From Belnapia rosea (GTDB lineage Bacteria > Pseudomonadota > Alphaproteobacteria > Acetobacterales > Acetobacteraceae): 64,000 nucleotides of DNA. A program made the translations under genes and the position numbers. The notes below the pieces were generated by a model. That model was not told the origin of the DNA. It saw only the letters and a list, made by a program, of their open reading frames with translations, and did not search any database. The stretch is taken from positions 1,054,001 through 1,118,000 of the forward strand of contig NZ_FMZX01000001.1 in NCBI RefSeq assembly GCF_900101615.1. The letters run 5' to 3'. This document shows positions 35,487 to 44,765 of this stretch, piece by piece. Every line of letters starts with the position of its first letter. Position 1 is the first letter of the stretch.

Positions 35487-36656
35487 TCAGGCCGCCGCCC
35501 GCCTTGCGGCGAGCCGACCGGCCACTTCACGCGCCGCCGCATCCAGTGCCAGCACCGCCTCGAGCCCGTCGATCACGGGATTCCCAAGGGATTGCAACGT
35601 CTCCTCGACCACCGCCGCGATGTCGAGGAAGCCCAGCCGCCGGTCGAGGAACAGCGCAACCGCCGCCTCATTCGCGGCATTCAATATGGTGGTGGCGCCC
35701 TGCCCCGCCTGCAACGCCGAGCGGCATAGCCGAAGGGCGGGGAAACGTACCGCATCCGGAGCGAAGAATTCCAGCTTCCCGAGCGTGACCAGGTCGAGCC
35801 GCGGCAGCTCCACCGCCATCCGCTCCGGCCAGGCCAGGGCATGAGCGATCGGCGTCCGCATATCCGGCGTGCCGAGTTGGGCGAGTACTGAGCCGTCAGC
35901 GTATTGCACGAGGCCGTGCACCGTCGATTGCGGGTGCACCAGGATCTCGATCCGCTCCTCCGGCACGGGGAAGAGGCGCGCGGCCTCGATGAGCTCGAGC
36001 CCCTTGTTCATCATGGTGGCGCTGTCGACCGAGATCTTGGCGCCCATGGACCAGACCGGGTGGCGCACCGCTACCTCCGGCGTCGCAGCCCGCATGGTGG
36101 CGAGGTCTGCGTCGCGGAAAGGTCCGCCGGAGGCGGTCAGCACGATCTTCTCGATCACCGCCGGGTCCCGCGAGTCGAGCGCCTGGAAGATCGCGTTGTG
36201 CTCGGAATCGACCGGCAACAGGGTGGCGCCGGAGCGCCGGGCCTCGGCCAGGACGATCTCGCCGGCGCAGACCAGGCTCTCCTTGTTGGCGAGGGCCAGC
36301 GTGCCGCCCCGGCCGAGTGCGGCGAGGGTGCTGCGCAACCCGGCGGCGCCGACGATGGCCGCCATGGTCCAGTCGGCTGGGCGCGCCGCCGCCTCGACCA
36401 CCGCCTCCGTCCCGGCCGCCGTCTCGATCCCGCTGCCGGCAAGCGCCTCGCGGAGTGCCGCATGGCAGGCCGGGTCGGCGACGACCGCAAGCCGCGCGCC
36501 GAAGCGCCGGGCCTGGGCGGCCAGCGCCGTGACGTCCCGCCCGGCGACCAGCGCCTCCACCGCATAGCGCCCAGGGGGCGCGGCCTCCAGCAGGGCCATG
36601 GTGCTGCGGCCGACGGAGCCGGTGCTGCCGAGAACGGTAATGCGCTTCAACGCCAT
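35487..36656 (-). CDS. dxr: 1-deoxy-D-xylulose 5-phosphate reductoisomerase Dxr
   Basis: A 389-residue enzyme that makes MEP from DXP, the second step of the non-mevalonate isoprenoid route. NADPH-binding GSTGSVGRSTM opens the protein. LANKESLVCAGEI, LLPVDSEHNAIFQAL and TASGGPFRD, and NKGLELIEAARLF with IEILVHPQSTVHGLVQYADGS-type residues, are diagnostic. The ATG at 36656 overlaps the end of cdsA by 10 bp. A much longer in-frame start runs through cdsA and is not real. Confidence 0.97.
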   Translation of the reverse strand: MALKRITVLGSTGSVGRSTMALLEAAPPGRYAVEALVAGRDVTALAAQARRFGARLAVVADPACHAALREALAGSGIETAAGTEAVVEAAARPADWTMAAIVGAAGLRSTLAALGRGGTLALANKESLVCAGEIVLAEARRSGATLLPVDSEHNAIFQALDSRDPAVIEKIVLTASGGPFRDADLATMRAATPEVAVRHPVWSMGAKISVDSATMMNKGLELIEAARLFPVPEERIEILVHPQSTVHGLVQYADGSVLAQLGTPDMRTPIAHALAWPERMAVELPRLDLVTLGKLEFFAPDAVRFPALRLCRSALQAGQGATTILNAANEAAVALFLDRRLGFLDIAAVVEETLQSLGNPVIDGLEAVLALDAAAREVAGRLAARRAAA

Positions 36657-37498
36657 AAGGCTTCCCCAGGCCCCAGCAGCACCCCAAGCAGCGCCGCGGC
36701 GGGCGCAGCCGAGATCACCCCATCCAGCCGGTCCAGCAGGCCGCCATGGCCAGGGATGAGGGCGGAGGAGTCCTTCACATTGAAGCGCCGCTTGATCCAG
36801 CTTTCGAACAGGTCCCCCACCTGCGAAAGCAGGCCGAGGATGGCGGCGATCAGCAGCACCCGCACAAAGGGTACTGATGCCGGTTCCATCACATACGCCG
36901 AGACCGCGCCCACCGCCATGGCGGAGACGAGGCCGCCGGCCGCCCCCGACCAGGTCTTGTTCGGCGAGACGGCGGGCGCCAGCTTCGGCCCGCCCAGCGC
37001 CCGGCCGGCCAGATAGGCGCCGATATCGCTCGACCAGACGATCAGGAAGAGGAAGATGACGTTCCGCAGACCGGCCACCTCGTCGCCCCGGAGATGGATG
37101 AGGGAGACACCGGCGAGGCCGATATAGAGGACACCGAAGGCGAGCCAGAACCCCGGCATGGCGCGGCGAAGGCGCGGCGGCTCCGTCACCGCCCAGAGGC
37201 CGAGGAAGCCGAGGGCGAGCACCGCAAAGGCCCAGATCCAGGCCCCGCCCACTGCCAGCACCCCGGCCAGCAGCACCGTGACCGGCACCACCATTCCCGG
37301 CAGCCGCTTCGAGGAGAAGCCACAGAGCCGCACCCACTCCCAGGCGAGCAGGGCAACGGCCGCCGCCATCAGCGCCGTCCAGGCCTCCGCCCCGAGCCAG
37401 ATGCAGAGCAGGGCCGCCGGGCCAAGCAGCAGGGCGGAGAGGGCGCGCTTGCGCAGGTCGGGCCAGCGCGAGGCGGGCCGGGCAGCCGGTTCGGTCAC
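36647..37498 (-). CDS. cdsA: Phosphatidate cytidylyltransferase CdsA
   Basis: A 283-residue membrane enzyme that makes CDP-diacylglycerol for phospholipid synthesis. It has about eight membrane segments and the C-terminal family signature SQVGDLFESWIKRRFNVKDSS-like run and IPGHGGLLDRLDG. The GTG at 37498 lies 14 bp after the uppS stop. An ATG at 37627 would overlap uppS by 116 bp, so the GTG is preferred. Confidence 0.93.
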   Translation of the reverse strand: MTEPAARPASRWPDLRKRALSALLLGPAALLCIWLGAEAWTALMAAAVALLAWEWVRLCGFSSKRLPGMVVPVTVLLAGVLAVGGAWIWAFAVLALGFLGLWAVTEPPRLRRAMPGFWLAFGVLYIGLAGVSLIHLRGDEVAGLRNVIFLFLIVWSSDIGAYLAGRALGGPKLAPAVSPNKTWSGAAGGLVSAMAVGAVSAYVMEPASVPFVRVLLIAAILGLLSQVGDLFESWIKRRFNVKDSSALIPGHGGLLDRLDGVISAAPAAALLGVLLGPGEALWR

Positions 37499-37511
37499 GC
37501 GCGGCGGTCGC

Positions 37512-38279
37512 TCATCCCGTGCGGGCGCCGAAGCGCCGCTCTCGCCGGCCGAAATCGCGCAGCGCCCTTGCCAGGTGCTCGGCGCCGTAATCGGGCCAGA
37601 GCACGTCCTGGAAGACGAATTCGGCATAGGCCGCCTGCCAGAGCAGGAAATTCGACAGCCGCTGCTCGCCCGAGGTGCGAATGATCAGGTCGGGATCGGG
37701 CATATCGGCGGTGAAGAGATGCCGGGCGAAGCTCGCCTCGTCGATTGCATCGGGGTCGAGCCGCCCCTCCCGCGCTGCCGCCGCGATGGCCTGGGCCGCG
37801 GCGACGATCTCCGCCCGCGCGCCGTAGGACAGGGCGACATTGAGGTTCAACCGCGTGCCTCCGGCGGTGACCGCCTCGGCCTGATCGATCTCGCGCACCG
37901 TCTCGGTGCCGAAGCGGGCGCGGTCACCGATCACCCGGAGGCGGATACCCTCCTTGGCGAAGGTTGCCACTTCGGAGCGGAGATAGAGGCGCAACAGGCC
38001 GGTCAGTGCCTTCACCTCATCGGCTGGCCGCAGCCAATTCTCTGAGGAGAAGGCGAAGAGGGTCAGCCAGCCGACGCCCTGCTGGACACAGGCCTCGATG
38101 GTGCGGCGCACCGCCTCCGCCCCCGCCTTGTGGCCAAGCGCCACCGGCAGCCCACGCGCCTCCGCCCAGCGCCGGTTGCCATCCATGATGATGGCCACAT
38201 GGCAAGGCAGCGCGCCGGGGGACGCCGTGTCGGGCGATGCAGCCTCGGGAAGCGACTGGAGTTTGGGAGCGCCGGACAC
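37512..38279 (-). CDS. uppS: Undecaprenyl pyrophosphate synthase UppS
   Basis: A 255-residue cis-prenyltransferase that makes the C55 carrier for cell-wall synthesis. HVAIIMDGNRRWAEARG holds the catalytic Asp, and FAFSSENWLRP and DLIIRTSGEQRLSNFLLWQ are diagnostic. The start could be the GTG at 38279, six bases after frr, or a TTG at 38288; no ATG is available. About 25 residues precede the conserved core, a little longer than usual. Confidence 0.95.
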   Translation of the reverse strand: MSGAPKLQSLPEAASPDTASPGALPCHVAIIMDGNRRWAEARGLPVALGHKAGAEAVRRTIEACVQQGVGWLTLFAFSSENWLRPADEVKALTGLLRLYLRSEVATFAKEGIRLRVIGDRARFGTETVREIDQAEAVTAGGTRLNLNVALSYGARAEIVAAAQAIAAAAREGRLDPDAIDEASFARHLFTADMPDPDLIIRTSGEQRLSNFLLWQAAYAEFVFQDVLWPDYGAEHLARALRDFGRRERRFGARTG

Positions 38280-38284
38280 GAGCC

Positions 38285-38857
38285 TCAAACCTGCCTGATG
38301 TCCTTCTCCTTGTCGGCCAAGGTGGTGTCGATCATCTTAATGTACTGGTCGGTCAGCTTCTGGACCTCATCGGACCAGTGCTTCACATCGTCCTGGCCGA
38401 GCGGCGCCTTCTTGTCCTTCTCCTGCGCCTTGATCTGCTCCATCCCATCCCGCCGCACGCCGCGGATCGCCACCTTGGCGCTCTCGGCATATTTGCCGGC
38501 GGTCTTGATGAGGTCGTTGCGGCGCTCCTGCGTCAGGGGCGGCAGCGGCACCCGGATCACCTGGCCCTCGGTCTGCGGGTTGAGCCCGAGGCCGCTGTCC
38601 CGGATGGCGATCTCCACCGCCTTGGTCACCGACTTGTCCCAGACCTGCACGGACAGCAAGCCCGGCCCGGAGACCGAGACATTGGCCACCTGATTCAGCG
38701 GCTGGTTGTTGCCATAGGCCTCGACCCGGATCGGCTCGAGCAGCGCCGGGCTGGCGCGGCCGGTCCGCAGGCCGGAGAGTTCCTTCTTGAGCATCTCGAT
38801 CGCGCCATCCATGCGGCGCGTGAGATCCTGCTTCAGCGTCTTGAGGTCGGCCGGCAT
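38285..38857 (-). CDS. frr: Ribosome recycling factor Frr
   Basis: A 190-residue protein that splits post-termination ribosomes with EF-G. DGAIEMLKKELSGLRTGRASPALLEPI, LPPLTQERRNDLIKTA and AKVAIRGVRRDGM are characteristic. Length is normal. It precedes uppS directly, and the gap toward pyrH holds the tandem hairpin array. Confidence 0.97.
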   Translation of the reverse strand: MPADLKTLKQDLTRRMDGAIEMLKKELSGLRTGRASPALLEPIRVEAYGNNQPLNQVANVSVSGPGLLSVQVWDKSVTKAVEIAIRDSGLGLNPQTEGQVIRVPLPPLTQERRNDLIKTAGKYAESAKVAIRGVRRDGMEQIKAQEKDKKAPLGQDDVKHWSDEVQKLTDQYIKMIDTTLADKEKDIRQV

Positions 38858-38886
38858 GGCCCGTCACTCCCGATCGGTGCTGTCAG

Positions 38887-38934
38887 CCCTGGACCATGAT
38901 CCGCGCCATGGGTGGCACGCAGCATGGTCCAGGG
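38887..38934. repeat. 12-bp perfect inverted repeat upstream of frr
   Basis: CCCTGGACCATG and CATGGTCCAGGG (38887-38898 and 38923-38934) flank 24 bp. It lies 30 bp upstream of the frr start and next to the hairpin array. It would form a stable stem in the frr leader RNA. Confidence 0.5.
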
Positions 38935-38944
38935 CATCGTCCAT

Positions 38945-39036
38945 CGCGCCAGAGGCGCGTCCTTGGTCATAGCGCCAGAGGCGCGTTCTTGTTCATCACG
39001 CCAGAGGCGCATCGTCTTTATCGCGCCGGAGGCGCG
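38945..39036. repeat. Tandem array of four small hairpins, about 26-bp period
   Basis: Each unit carries GCGCC-AGA-GGCGC (or a close variant): 38946-38958, 38972-38984, 38998-39010 (first base changed) and 39023-39035 (loop GGA). Spacers of about 13 bases share TTCTTGTTCATC-like sequence. The array lies between pyrH and frr, which are transcribed right to left. A further half unit may follow at 39047. It is not CRISPR: the spacers are short and alike. Confidence 0.75.
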
Positions 39037-39113
39037 TTCGGCGTCAGCACGCCACCTGCGGACAAGGCCCAGTTCACCACGCGAAGATGGCGGGAAGCGG
39101 GCGGGCCTTGGCG

Positions 39114-39839
39114 TCAATGCTGCTCCACAACCGTGGTGAACTTCCCCTCGCCCTGCATCACTGCGGTGAAGGCGCCGGGCTCGTGAATATTGAACACGAT
39201 GATCGGCAGCTTGTTCTCGCGGCAGAGGCTGATCGCGGCCGCGTCCATCACCAGCAGATCGCGCGCGAGCATATCGAGATAGGTGAGGGTCACGTAACGC
39301 TCGGCCTTCGGGTTCTTCCGCGGATCGGCCGAATAGACACCATCCACCTGGGTGCCCTTGAACAGGGCATCGCATTCCATCTCGGCCGCGCGCAGGGCGG
39401 CGGCGGTATCGGTGGTGAAGAAGGGGTTGCCCGTGCCGGCGGCGAAGATCACCACCCTGCCCTTTTCCATGTGCCGGATCGCACGGCGGCGGATATAGGG
39501 CTCGCAGAGCGACTGCATCGGGATGGCGCTCAGCACCCGTGTCGGCAAGCCCTGCTTCTCGAGCGCCGATTGCATGGCGAGCGCATTCATCACCGTCGCC
39601 AACATGCCCATGTAATCGGCCTGGGCACGATCCATGCCGGCTGCGGCACCGGCGATGCCACGGAAGATGTTGCCGCCGCCGATAACCAGGCAGACCTCGG
39701 CCCCGAGTTCCACGGCGCCTCTCACATCCTCGGCGATACGGCGGACCGTCGCCGATTCAAGGCCGTAGTCGCGGCTGCCCATCAGTGCCTCACCGGACAC
39801 CTTGAGCATGACACGCTTGTAGCTAGGCAACTTGTTCAT
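39114..39839 (-). CDS. pyrH: UMP kinase PyrH
   Basis: A 241-residue amino-acid-kinase-fold enzyme that makes [47 protein letters not shown] and [16 protein letters not shown] are diagnostic. The ATG at 39839 (MNKLPSYKR) is chosen over one at 39893, which lies in the intergenic gap. It follows tsf and a terminator-like hairpin. Confidence 0.97.
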   Translation of the reverse strand: MNKLPSYKRVMLKVSGEALMGSRDYGLESATVRRIAEDVRGAVELGAEVCLVIGGGNIFRGIAGAAAGMDRAQADYMGMLATVMNALAMQSALEKQGLPTRVLSAIPMQSLCEPYIRRRAIRHMEKGRVVIFAAGTGNPFFTTDTAAALRAAEMECDALFKGTQVDGVYSADPRKNPKAERYVTLTYLDMLARDLLVMDAAAISLCRENKLPIIVFNIHEPGAFTAVMQGEGKFTTVVEQH

Positions 39840-39920
39840 TATGGGACCGTCACGGGGGCGAGGAACGATATGCAGCGGCCCCCGGCCCCGCAAGGCCCCG
39901 ATGGAGCCGTCGATGCCACA

Positions 39921-39947
39921 TGCGGGTGAGCAGAGGGCTCACCCGCA
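39921..39947 (-). terminator. Hairpin between tsf and pyrH
   Basis: TGCGGGTGAGC and GCTCACCCGCA form a perfect 11-bp stem with a five-base loop, 14 bp after the tsf stop. No T-run follows in the minus direction, so it may pause or partly stop transcription rather than end it, or may stabilise the tsf message. Confidence 0.65.
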
Positions 39948-39960
39948 GGACCCTGGCGGC

Positions 39961-40881
39961 TCAGGCGCCGCCGACGCCCGACACCTTCGCCACCTCGGCG
40001 GCGAAATCCGGGCCGACCGGCTTGTCGATGCCCTCGCCGAGCTGGAAGCGGGCGAAGCCCGTCAGCTTGCCACCGGCCTTCTGGACGATCGCCTTCACCC
40101 GGCTCTCGCCGTCATGCACCCAAACCTGCTCCAGCAGCACCACTTCCTCGTAGTACTTGCGGATGCGGCCCTCGACCATCTTCTCGATGATCGCCTCCGG
40201 CTTGCCGCTGGCACGGGCCTGCTCGGAGAGCACGGCCTTCTCACGCTCGAGCGCCGCAGGGTCCACGACCGAGACGTCGAGCGCCTCCGGCCGGGTAGCG
40301 GCCACATGCATGCCGATCTGCCGGCCGAGGCCCTCGAGCGCATCGATCTCCGAGGCGCCCTCGAGGGCAACCAGCACGCCGATCTTGCCGAGGCCGGGGC
40401 GGATGGCGTTATGGGTGTAGGTGGCGACGGCGCCCTGGCTCACCTCGAGGCGGCGGGCCCGGCGGATCGTCATGTTCTCGCCGATGGTGGCGATGAGGCG
40501 CGTCAGCTCCTCGGTCACGCTGTGGCGCGTGCCGGGATAGGTGGCCGCCTTCAGCGCCTCCACATCCTCGCCGACGGACAGGGCAAGGCCCGCAACCTCG
40601 GCGACGAAATTCTGGAACTGCTCGTTGCGGGCGACGAAATCGGTCTCGGCATTCACCTCGACCATCGCGGCGACGTTCGGCGCGCTGGCGACGCCGACCA
40701 GGCCCTCGGCAGCGACACGGCCGGACTTCTTGGCGGCGGCGGAGAGGCCCTTCTTCCGCAGCCAGTCGATCGCGGCTTCCATGTCGCCATTGGCCTCAAC
40801 CAGGGCCTTCTTGCAATCCATCATGCCGGCGCCGGTCTTGTCGCGCAGGTCGCGGACCATCGCTGCGGTGATTTCGGCCAT
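39961..40881 (-). CDS. tsf: Elongation factor Ts
   Basis: A 306-residue nucleotide exchange factor for EF-Tu. The N-terminal [20 protein letters not shown] and [14 protein letters not shown] segments are diagnostic. The dimerisation and C-terminal modules follow. Length is normal for alphaproteobacteria. It follows rpsB with a 152-bp gap containing several hairpins. Confidence 0.97.
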   Translation of the reverse strand: MAEITAAMVRDLRDKTGAGMMDCKKALVEANGDMEAAIDWLRKKGLSAAAKKSGRVAAEGLVGVASAPNVAAMVEVNAETDFVARNEQFQNFVAEVAGLALSVGEDVEALKAATYPGTRHSVTEELTRLIATIGENMTIRRARRLEVSQGAVATYTHNAIRPGLGKIGVLVALEGASEIDALEGLGRQIGMHVAATRPEALDVSVVDPAALEREKAVLSEQARASGKPEAIIEKMVEGRIRKYYEEVVLLEQVWVHDGESRVKAIVQKAGGKLTGFARFQLGEGIDKPVGPDFAAEVAKVSGVGGA

Positions 40882-41006
40882 GGATCAAACCTCCATAGAG
40901 CGTGATCGCCATAGGCTGGGACGGCCGGAGGCGTGAATCACGCAACGTAAGAACTAATTCATTGCGGCCGCCCATCCCGGACGGCCGCCATGACATCGCA
41001 TCCAAA

Positions 41007-41028
41007 CGCCCCGCCCGGAGGCGGGGCG
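41007..41028 (-). terminator. Hairpin after rpsB
   Basis: CGCCCCGCC-CGGA-GGCGGGGCG forms a 9-bp GC stem just after the rpsB stop, followed in the minus direction by TTTGG. It probably attenuates read-through into tsf. Two weaker stems (GCGGCCG/CGGCCGC near 40970-40990 and GCGTGAT/ATCACGC at 40908-40943) lie between it and tsf. Confidence 0.55.
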
Positions 41029-41033
41029 CAGCA

Positions 41034-41888
41034 TCAGGCCTGGGCGGCCGGCGCCTCGGCCGGAGCTGCCTCCGCCGGAGCTGCCTCGGCCGCGGCGGCC
41101 GCGGTGAACTCCTCCGGAGTCGCCTCCTCGGCGGCGGCGGTGAGCGCCTCGTCCTCGGGCAGATCCTCGACCGCGCCCATGTCGACGCCGGAGGCCTGCA
41201 GCCCGGCCGAGATGCCATCGATCACGGCGCCGGCGATCAGGTCGCAATAGAGGTTGATCGCGCGGATCGCGTCGTCATTGCCCGGGATCGGGAAGGCGAC
41301 GCCCTGCGGATCGGCATTGCTGTCCACCACGGCGATGACGGGGATGCCGAGCTTGTTGGCCTCCTCGATCGCCAGCTTCTCCTTCACCACGTCGATCACG
41401 AAGATGATGTCGGGCAGGCCGCCCATCTCCTTGATGCCGCCGAGCGCGCGGTCGAGCTTCTCCTTCTCACGCGTCAGCATCAGGATCTCTTTCTTGGTGA
41501 GACCGGTGATGTTGCCGCCGAGCTGCTCGTCCATCTGCTTCAGGCGCTTGATCGAGCCCGTGATGGTCTTCCAGTTGGTGAGCATGCCGCCCAGCCAGCG
41601 ATGGTTCACGTAGTACTGGCCGCAGCGGGTCGAGGCCTCGGCCACATACTCGGCCGCCGCCTTCTTGGTGCCGACGAAGAGCACGCGCCCGCCGGCCGCG
41701 ACCACGTCCCGCACGGCGCGCAGCGCGCGGTCGAGCATCGGGACGGTCTGCTGCAGGTCGAGGATGTGGACCTGGTTGCGGACGCCGAAGATGTAGGGCG
41801 CCATGCGCGGGTTCCAGCGCCGCGTATGGTGGCCGAAATGCACGCCGGCTTCGAGCAGCATGCGAAGGGAAACCTGGGGCATCGCCAT
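41034..41888 (-). CDS. rpsB: 30S ribosomal protein S2
   Basis: A 284-residue ribosomal protein. [38 protein letters not shown] and [11 protein letters not shown] are diagnostic. About 45 C-terminal residues form an Ala/Glu/Pro-rich tail, common in alphaproteobacteria. The start is the ATG at 41888 (MAMPQVSL); an ATG six bases downstream is possible. AGGAAGGA lies upstream. It is the first gene of the rpsB-tsf-pyrH-frr block. Confidence 0.97.
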   Translation of the reverse strand: MAMPQVSLRMLLEAGVHFGHHTRRWNPRMAPYIFGVRNQVHILDLQQTVPMLDRALRAVRDVVAAGGRVLFVGTKKAAAEYVAEASTRCGQYYVNHRWLGGMLTNWKTITGSIKRLKQMDEQLGGNITGLTKKEILMLTREKEKLDRALGGIKEMGGLPDIIFVIDVVKEKLAIEEANKLGIPVIAVVDSNADPQGVAFPIPGNDDAIRAINLYCDLIAGAVIDGISAGLQASGVDMGAVEDLPEDEALTAAAEEATPEEFTAAAAAEAAPAEAAPAEAPAAQA

Positions 41889-41911
41889 AGGGGGCGAGAT
41901 CCTTCCTGTCA

Positions 41912-41959
41912 GTCCGGTTGAGCCTCCGCGGCGCCTTCCCGGTTGAACCGGGACCGGAC
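41912..41959 (-). ncRNA. Candidate structured rpsB leader (5' UTR)
   Basis: TCCCGGTT-G-AACCGGGA (41937-41953) is a perfect inner hairpin, and GTCCGGT (41912-41918) can pair with ACCGGAC (41953-41959) to enclose it. The fold ends 23 bp upstream of the rpsB start and would lie in a leader of about 130 nt from the promoter at 42028-42056. Ribosomal protein S2 controls its own operon in other bacteria. That role here is inference. Confidence 0.5.
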
Positions 41960-42027
41960 CCTGCCGAATGGAAGGGCGCGCCGCGTGCGAATTTGCCGCG
42001 CCGGGTAGTCCCGGCGACAGCGCGCGG

Positions 42028-42056
42028 CATATGGCACGGCTGGTGCCCTGGGGCAA
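42028..42056 (-). promoter_or_regulatory. rpsB: Candidate rpsB promoter
   Basis: On the minus strand TTGCCC (42056-42051) and CATATG (42033-42028) are separated by 17 bp, giving a transcription start near 42021 and a leader of about 130 nt. The -10 match is partial. Confidence 0.4.
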
Positions 42057-42075
42057 GGCCCCGGCGGCAGGCGGC

Positions 42076-43644
42076 TCACCGCCGTTCCAGCCCCCAGAAG
42101 ACCGGGAAGCTGAACGGCACCACGCCCCGCAGGTCGGCCCGCCAGGCCGGCGGCCCGGCGAACTGCCCGCCGGGGATGAAGGTCACGGCATCATGCACCA
42201 CCGTCTGCAGCTGATCCGCAAGGGCCCGCTGCTCCTCCGGCGTCGCCGCCTCGGAGTAACGGGCGGTGAGGTCCTTGAGGCGCGGGTCGCAGTACCAGCC
42301 GGGATACTCGACGCAGTTATAGGCGATCAGCGGATTGGCCAGCGGGTTCACCAGGTCCACACCGTTCAGCACGATCGGCGCCACGGACCACCCGCCCTGC
42401 TCCACCGGCGCCCGGCTCAGCCGCTTCTGCGCGACCGTTGCATAATCCGTGCTGCGCAGGTCGACATTGAAGCCCGCCCGCCGCATCTGGTCCGCCATAA
42501 CGAGGCCGATGGGGTTGAGCAGCGCCGAGGCGGCCGCATGGAGGAAGACCACCGGCTCGCCCCGGTAGCTGGTGGCGCGGAGCAGGCCGCGGGCCCGCTC
42601 GGTCGAGGCGGCGCGCAGCCCCTCGGTCCCGGCCTCGGTCGTGCCGGCGGCGTTGCACATATAGATCGAGCCGCACCAGGGGACGAGCATGTCGTCCGGC
42701 AGGCCCATCGCCGCCATCACCTCCGGCTGCACGATCGCGGCCTGCAGCGCCTTGCGTATGGCCGGGTCGTTGAAGGGCGGCACCGCATGGTTGACGTTCA
42801 GCACCGAGAGGAACTGGTCGATGCCACGCGGCTGCCCGACCACGATGTTCCGGTTCCGCCGCATCCTCGTGATGAAATCGAAGGGCAGGATCTCCAGGAA
42901 GTCGAGCTCGCCGGCTTCGAGCGCGGCCGCGCGGGTCGCCTGATCGGTGATGCTGAGAAGCTCGATCCGCTCCATCTTCGGCACCTTGCCGCCGGCCAGC
43001 GCCGAGGGCGGCTCCTCCCGCGGCCGGTAGCGCGGATTGCGGACGAAGCTGGCCCGCTCGCCAGGCCGCCATTCCGATTGCAGGAACCGGTAGGGGCCGG
43101 AGCCGACGATCTCGGTCACCGCCGTGTTCGGGTCCCCCGCCGCGATGCGGGCCGGCATCATCACCGGAATGGTGTGCCCCGCCTTGCCGAGCGCCTCGAT
43201 GACGAAGGCGAAGGGGCGGTTGAGCGCGATCTCGAAGCGCTTGGCGTCGAGCACCCGCATCTCCCGCGTGGCGGCCATGAGCTGGCCGCCGAGCGCCTCG
43301 CGCCGCGCCCAGCGGCGGATCGAGGCGACGCAATCCTCGGCCGTCACCGGCTGGCCGTCGCTCCATTCCAGCCCGTCGCGCAGGGTGAAGGTGTAGGTCA
43401 GCCGGTCCGCGCTGATCTCCCAGCCCTGCAGCATCTGCGGCCGGTATTGCCCCTCGGCGTCGAGGCTCACCAGCGTGTCGAAGACGAGATAGGCGAAGAC
43501 CCGCGTGGCGTTGATGGTCGTCATCAGCGGGTCGAGGATCTGCAGCTCGGTGTTCAGCGACACCCGCAGCGTGCGGCTGCGCTCCTGCGCCGAGGCGGCG
43601 AAGGGCAACAGGGCGAGCAGCAGGGCAAGGCGGCACAGCCTCAT
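42076..43644 (-). CDS. Family 5 ABC transporter substrate-binding protein (peptide type)
   Basis: A 522-residue periplasmic binding protein. The signal peptide [20 protein letters not shown] is followed by [18 protein letters not shown], the SBP family 5 signature region [24 protein letters not shown], and [14 protein letters not shown]. The start is the ATG at 43644; the in-frame ATG at 43803 lies in the oxygenase gene. No permease or ATPase genes are adjacent. Ligands in the family are oligopeptides, dipeptides, nickel or glutathione, and cannot be told here. Confidence 0.88.
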   Translation of the reverse strand: MRLCRLALLLALLPFAASAQERSRTLRVSLNTELQILDPLMTTINATRVFAYLVFDTLVSLDAEGQYRPQMLQGWEISADRLTYTFTLRDGLEWSDGQPVTAEDCVASIRRWARREALGGQLMAATREMRVLDAKRFEIALNRPFAFVIEALGKAGHTIPVMMPARIAAGDPNTAVTEIVGSGPYRFLQSEWRPGERASFVRNPRYRPREEPPSALAGGKVPKMERIELLSITDQATRAAALEAGELDFLEILPFDFITRMRRNRNIVVGQPRGIDQFLSVLNVNHAVPPFNDPAIRKALQAAIVQPEVMAAMGLPDDMLVPWCGSIYMCNAAGTTEAGTEGLRAASTERARGLLRATSYRGEPVVFLHAAASALLNPIGLVMADQMRRAGFNVDLRSTDYATVAQKRLSRAPVEQGGWSVAPIVLNGVDLVNPLANPLIAYNCVEYPGWYCDPRLKDLTARYSEAATPEEQRALADQLQTVVHDAVTFIPGGQFAGPPAWRADLRGVVPFSFPVFWGLERR

Positions 43645-43693
43645 GGACGCACTCCTTCGGGGCGTTGGGCCGTGGCTGGCGTTATTGGCCGCG

Positions 43694-44644
43694 CTATGCG
43701 GCGGTGGCGGCATCCTTACGGAAATGGGCGTAATTCTGGCCACGGAACCAGGCCATGTACTCGCCGACCGTCTGCGCCGGGAAGCGCGGTGGGTTCGCCT
43801 CATCGACGCAGGTCGGCAGCGCCTCGATCATCGTCTCGGGATTGGGGTGGAAGAAGTAGGGGATGGCGTAGCGCGGCGCGTCCATCGTGTTGAAGGCGCG
43901 GTGCGGCGTCGAGAGGAAGCGGCCGTTGGTCCAGCGGTTCAGCACGTCGCCGGTATTGACCACGAAGGTCCGGGGGATGACCGGTGCCGAGATCCACTCG
44001 CCCGCCTGGGTGCGGATCTGCAGGCCGGGCACCGGATTCTGCGCCAGCAGCGTAAAGAAGCTCGAGTCGGTATGCGGCGCGATGCCGTACTCGTCCGAAC
44101 CGTATGCGACCGGTGGGTAGTGGGTCAGCCGCAGGGAGCTGAGCGAGCGGTCGCAGAGCGGCGTGAAGTAGTCGGCCGGCAGGTCGAGCGCGCGGGCATA
44201 GATCGGCAGCAGCCGCATCGACAGCGCCTCGAGCGCGGCGAAGTAGCGCAGCGTCACCTCGCGGAATTCGGGGATGGCCTCCGGCCAGCGATTGGCCGGG
44301 CGCGCCGGGTCGCGTTCCGGATTGACGAAGAAAGCCTCGTTCTCGTTCGGCTTGCGCACGGCGACGAGGCCATTGGCCCGCGTCGTGCTGCTCTTGTAGG
44401 GCAGGTAGCCCTGCATCGCGTCGTCGAGCTTCACCGCCATCTTCGCCTCGAGCGGCTGGGCGTGGAAGCGCGCGGCCGCCGCGAAGGTCGCGTCCACCAG
44501 CTCGAAGGGCACGCCATGATTGGCGATGAAGAGGAAGCCGACGGTCTCGCAGATGCGGCGCAGCTCGGCGGCGGTCGCCTCCAGCGCACCGGGTTCCCCG
44601 GCGAAGGCGGGGCCGAGATCGAGCAAGGGGATGGCATCGGACAT
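43694..44644 (-). CDS. 2-oxoglutarate/Fe(II)-dependent oxygenase (IPNS-like)
   Basis: A 316-residue oxygenase of the isopenicillin-N-synthase-like family. The N-terminal IPLLDLGPAF and GFLFIANHGVP segments are typical. Iron ligands are His-x-Asp in IAPHTDSSFFTLL and the late His in STPHRAFNT, and the 2OG-binding Arg follows a few residues on. AAAGGAA lies nine bases upstream of the ATG at 44644. It is 50 bp upstream of the binding protein and may share its transcript. The substrate is unknown. Confidence 0.88.
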   Translation of the reverse strand: MSDAIPLLDLGPAFAGEPGALEATAAELRRICETVGFLFIANHGVPFELVDATFAAAARFHAQPLEAKMAVKLDDAMQGYLPYKSSTTRANGLVAVRKPNENEAFFVNPERDPARPANRWPEAIPEFREVTLRYFAALEALSMRLLPIYARALDLPADYFTPLCDRSLSSLRLTHYPPVAYGSDEYGIAPHTDSSFFTLLAQNPVPGLQIRTQAGEWISAPVIPRTFVVNTGDVLNRWTNGRFLSTPHRAFNTMDAPRYAIPYFFHPNPETMIEALPTCVDEANPPRFPAQTVGEYMAWFRGQNYAHFRKDAATAA

Positions 44645-44765
44645 CGATAAGGGTTCCTTTGGCGCTGCGGCGATCCGTCCCGGGCCGAGCATGGGGGAGC
44701 GGGTCCCGGTGGTCAAACCGCGATCCGCCAAGGGAACCAGTAACAGCAGGCCTGTGCCGCCCCGC

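Noticed and set aside
38945-39036. CRISPR array
   Set aside because: The repeats are 13 bp hairpins with about 13-bp spacers that resemble one another; no cas genes are nearby.
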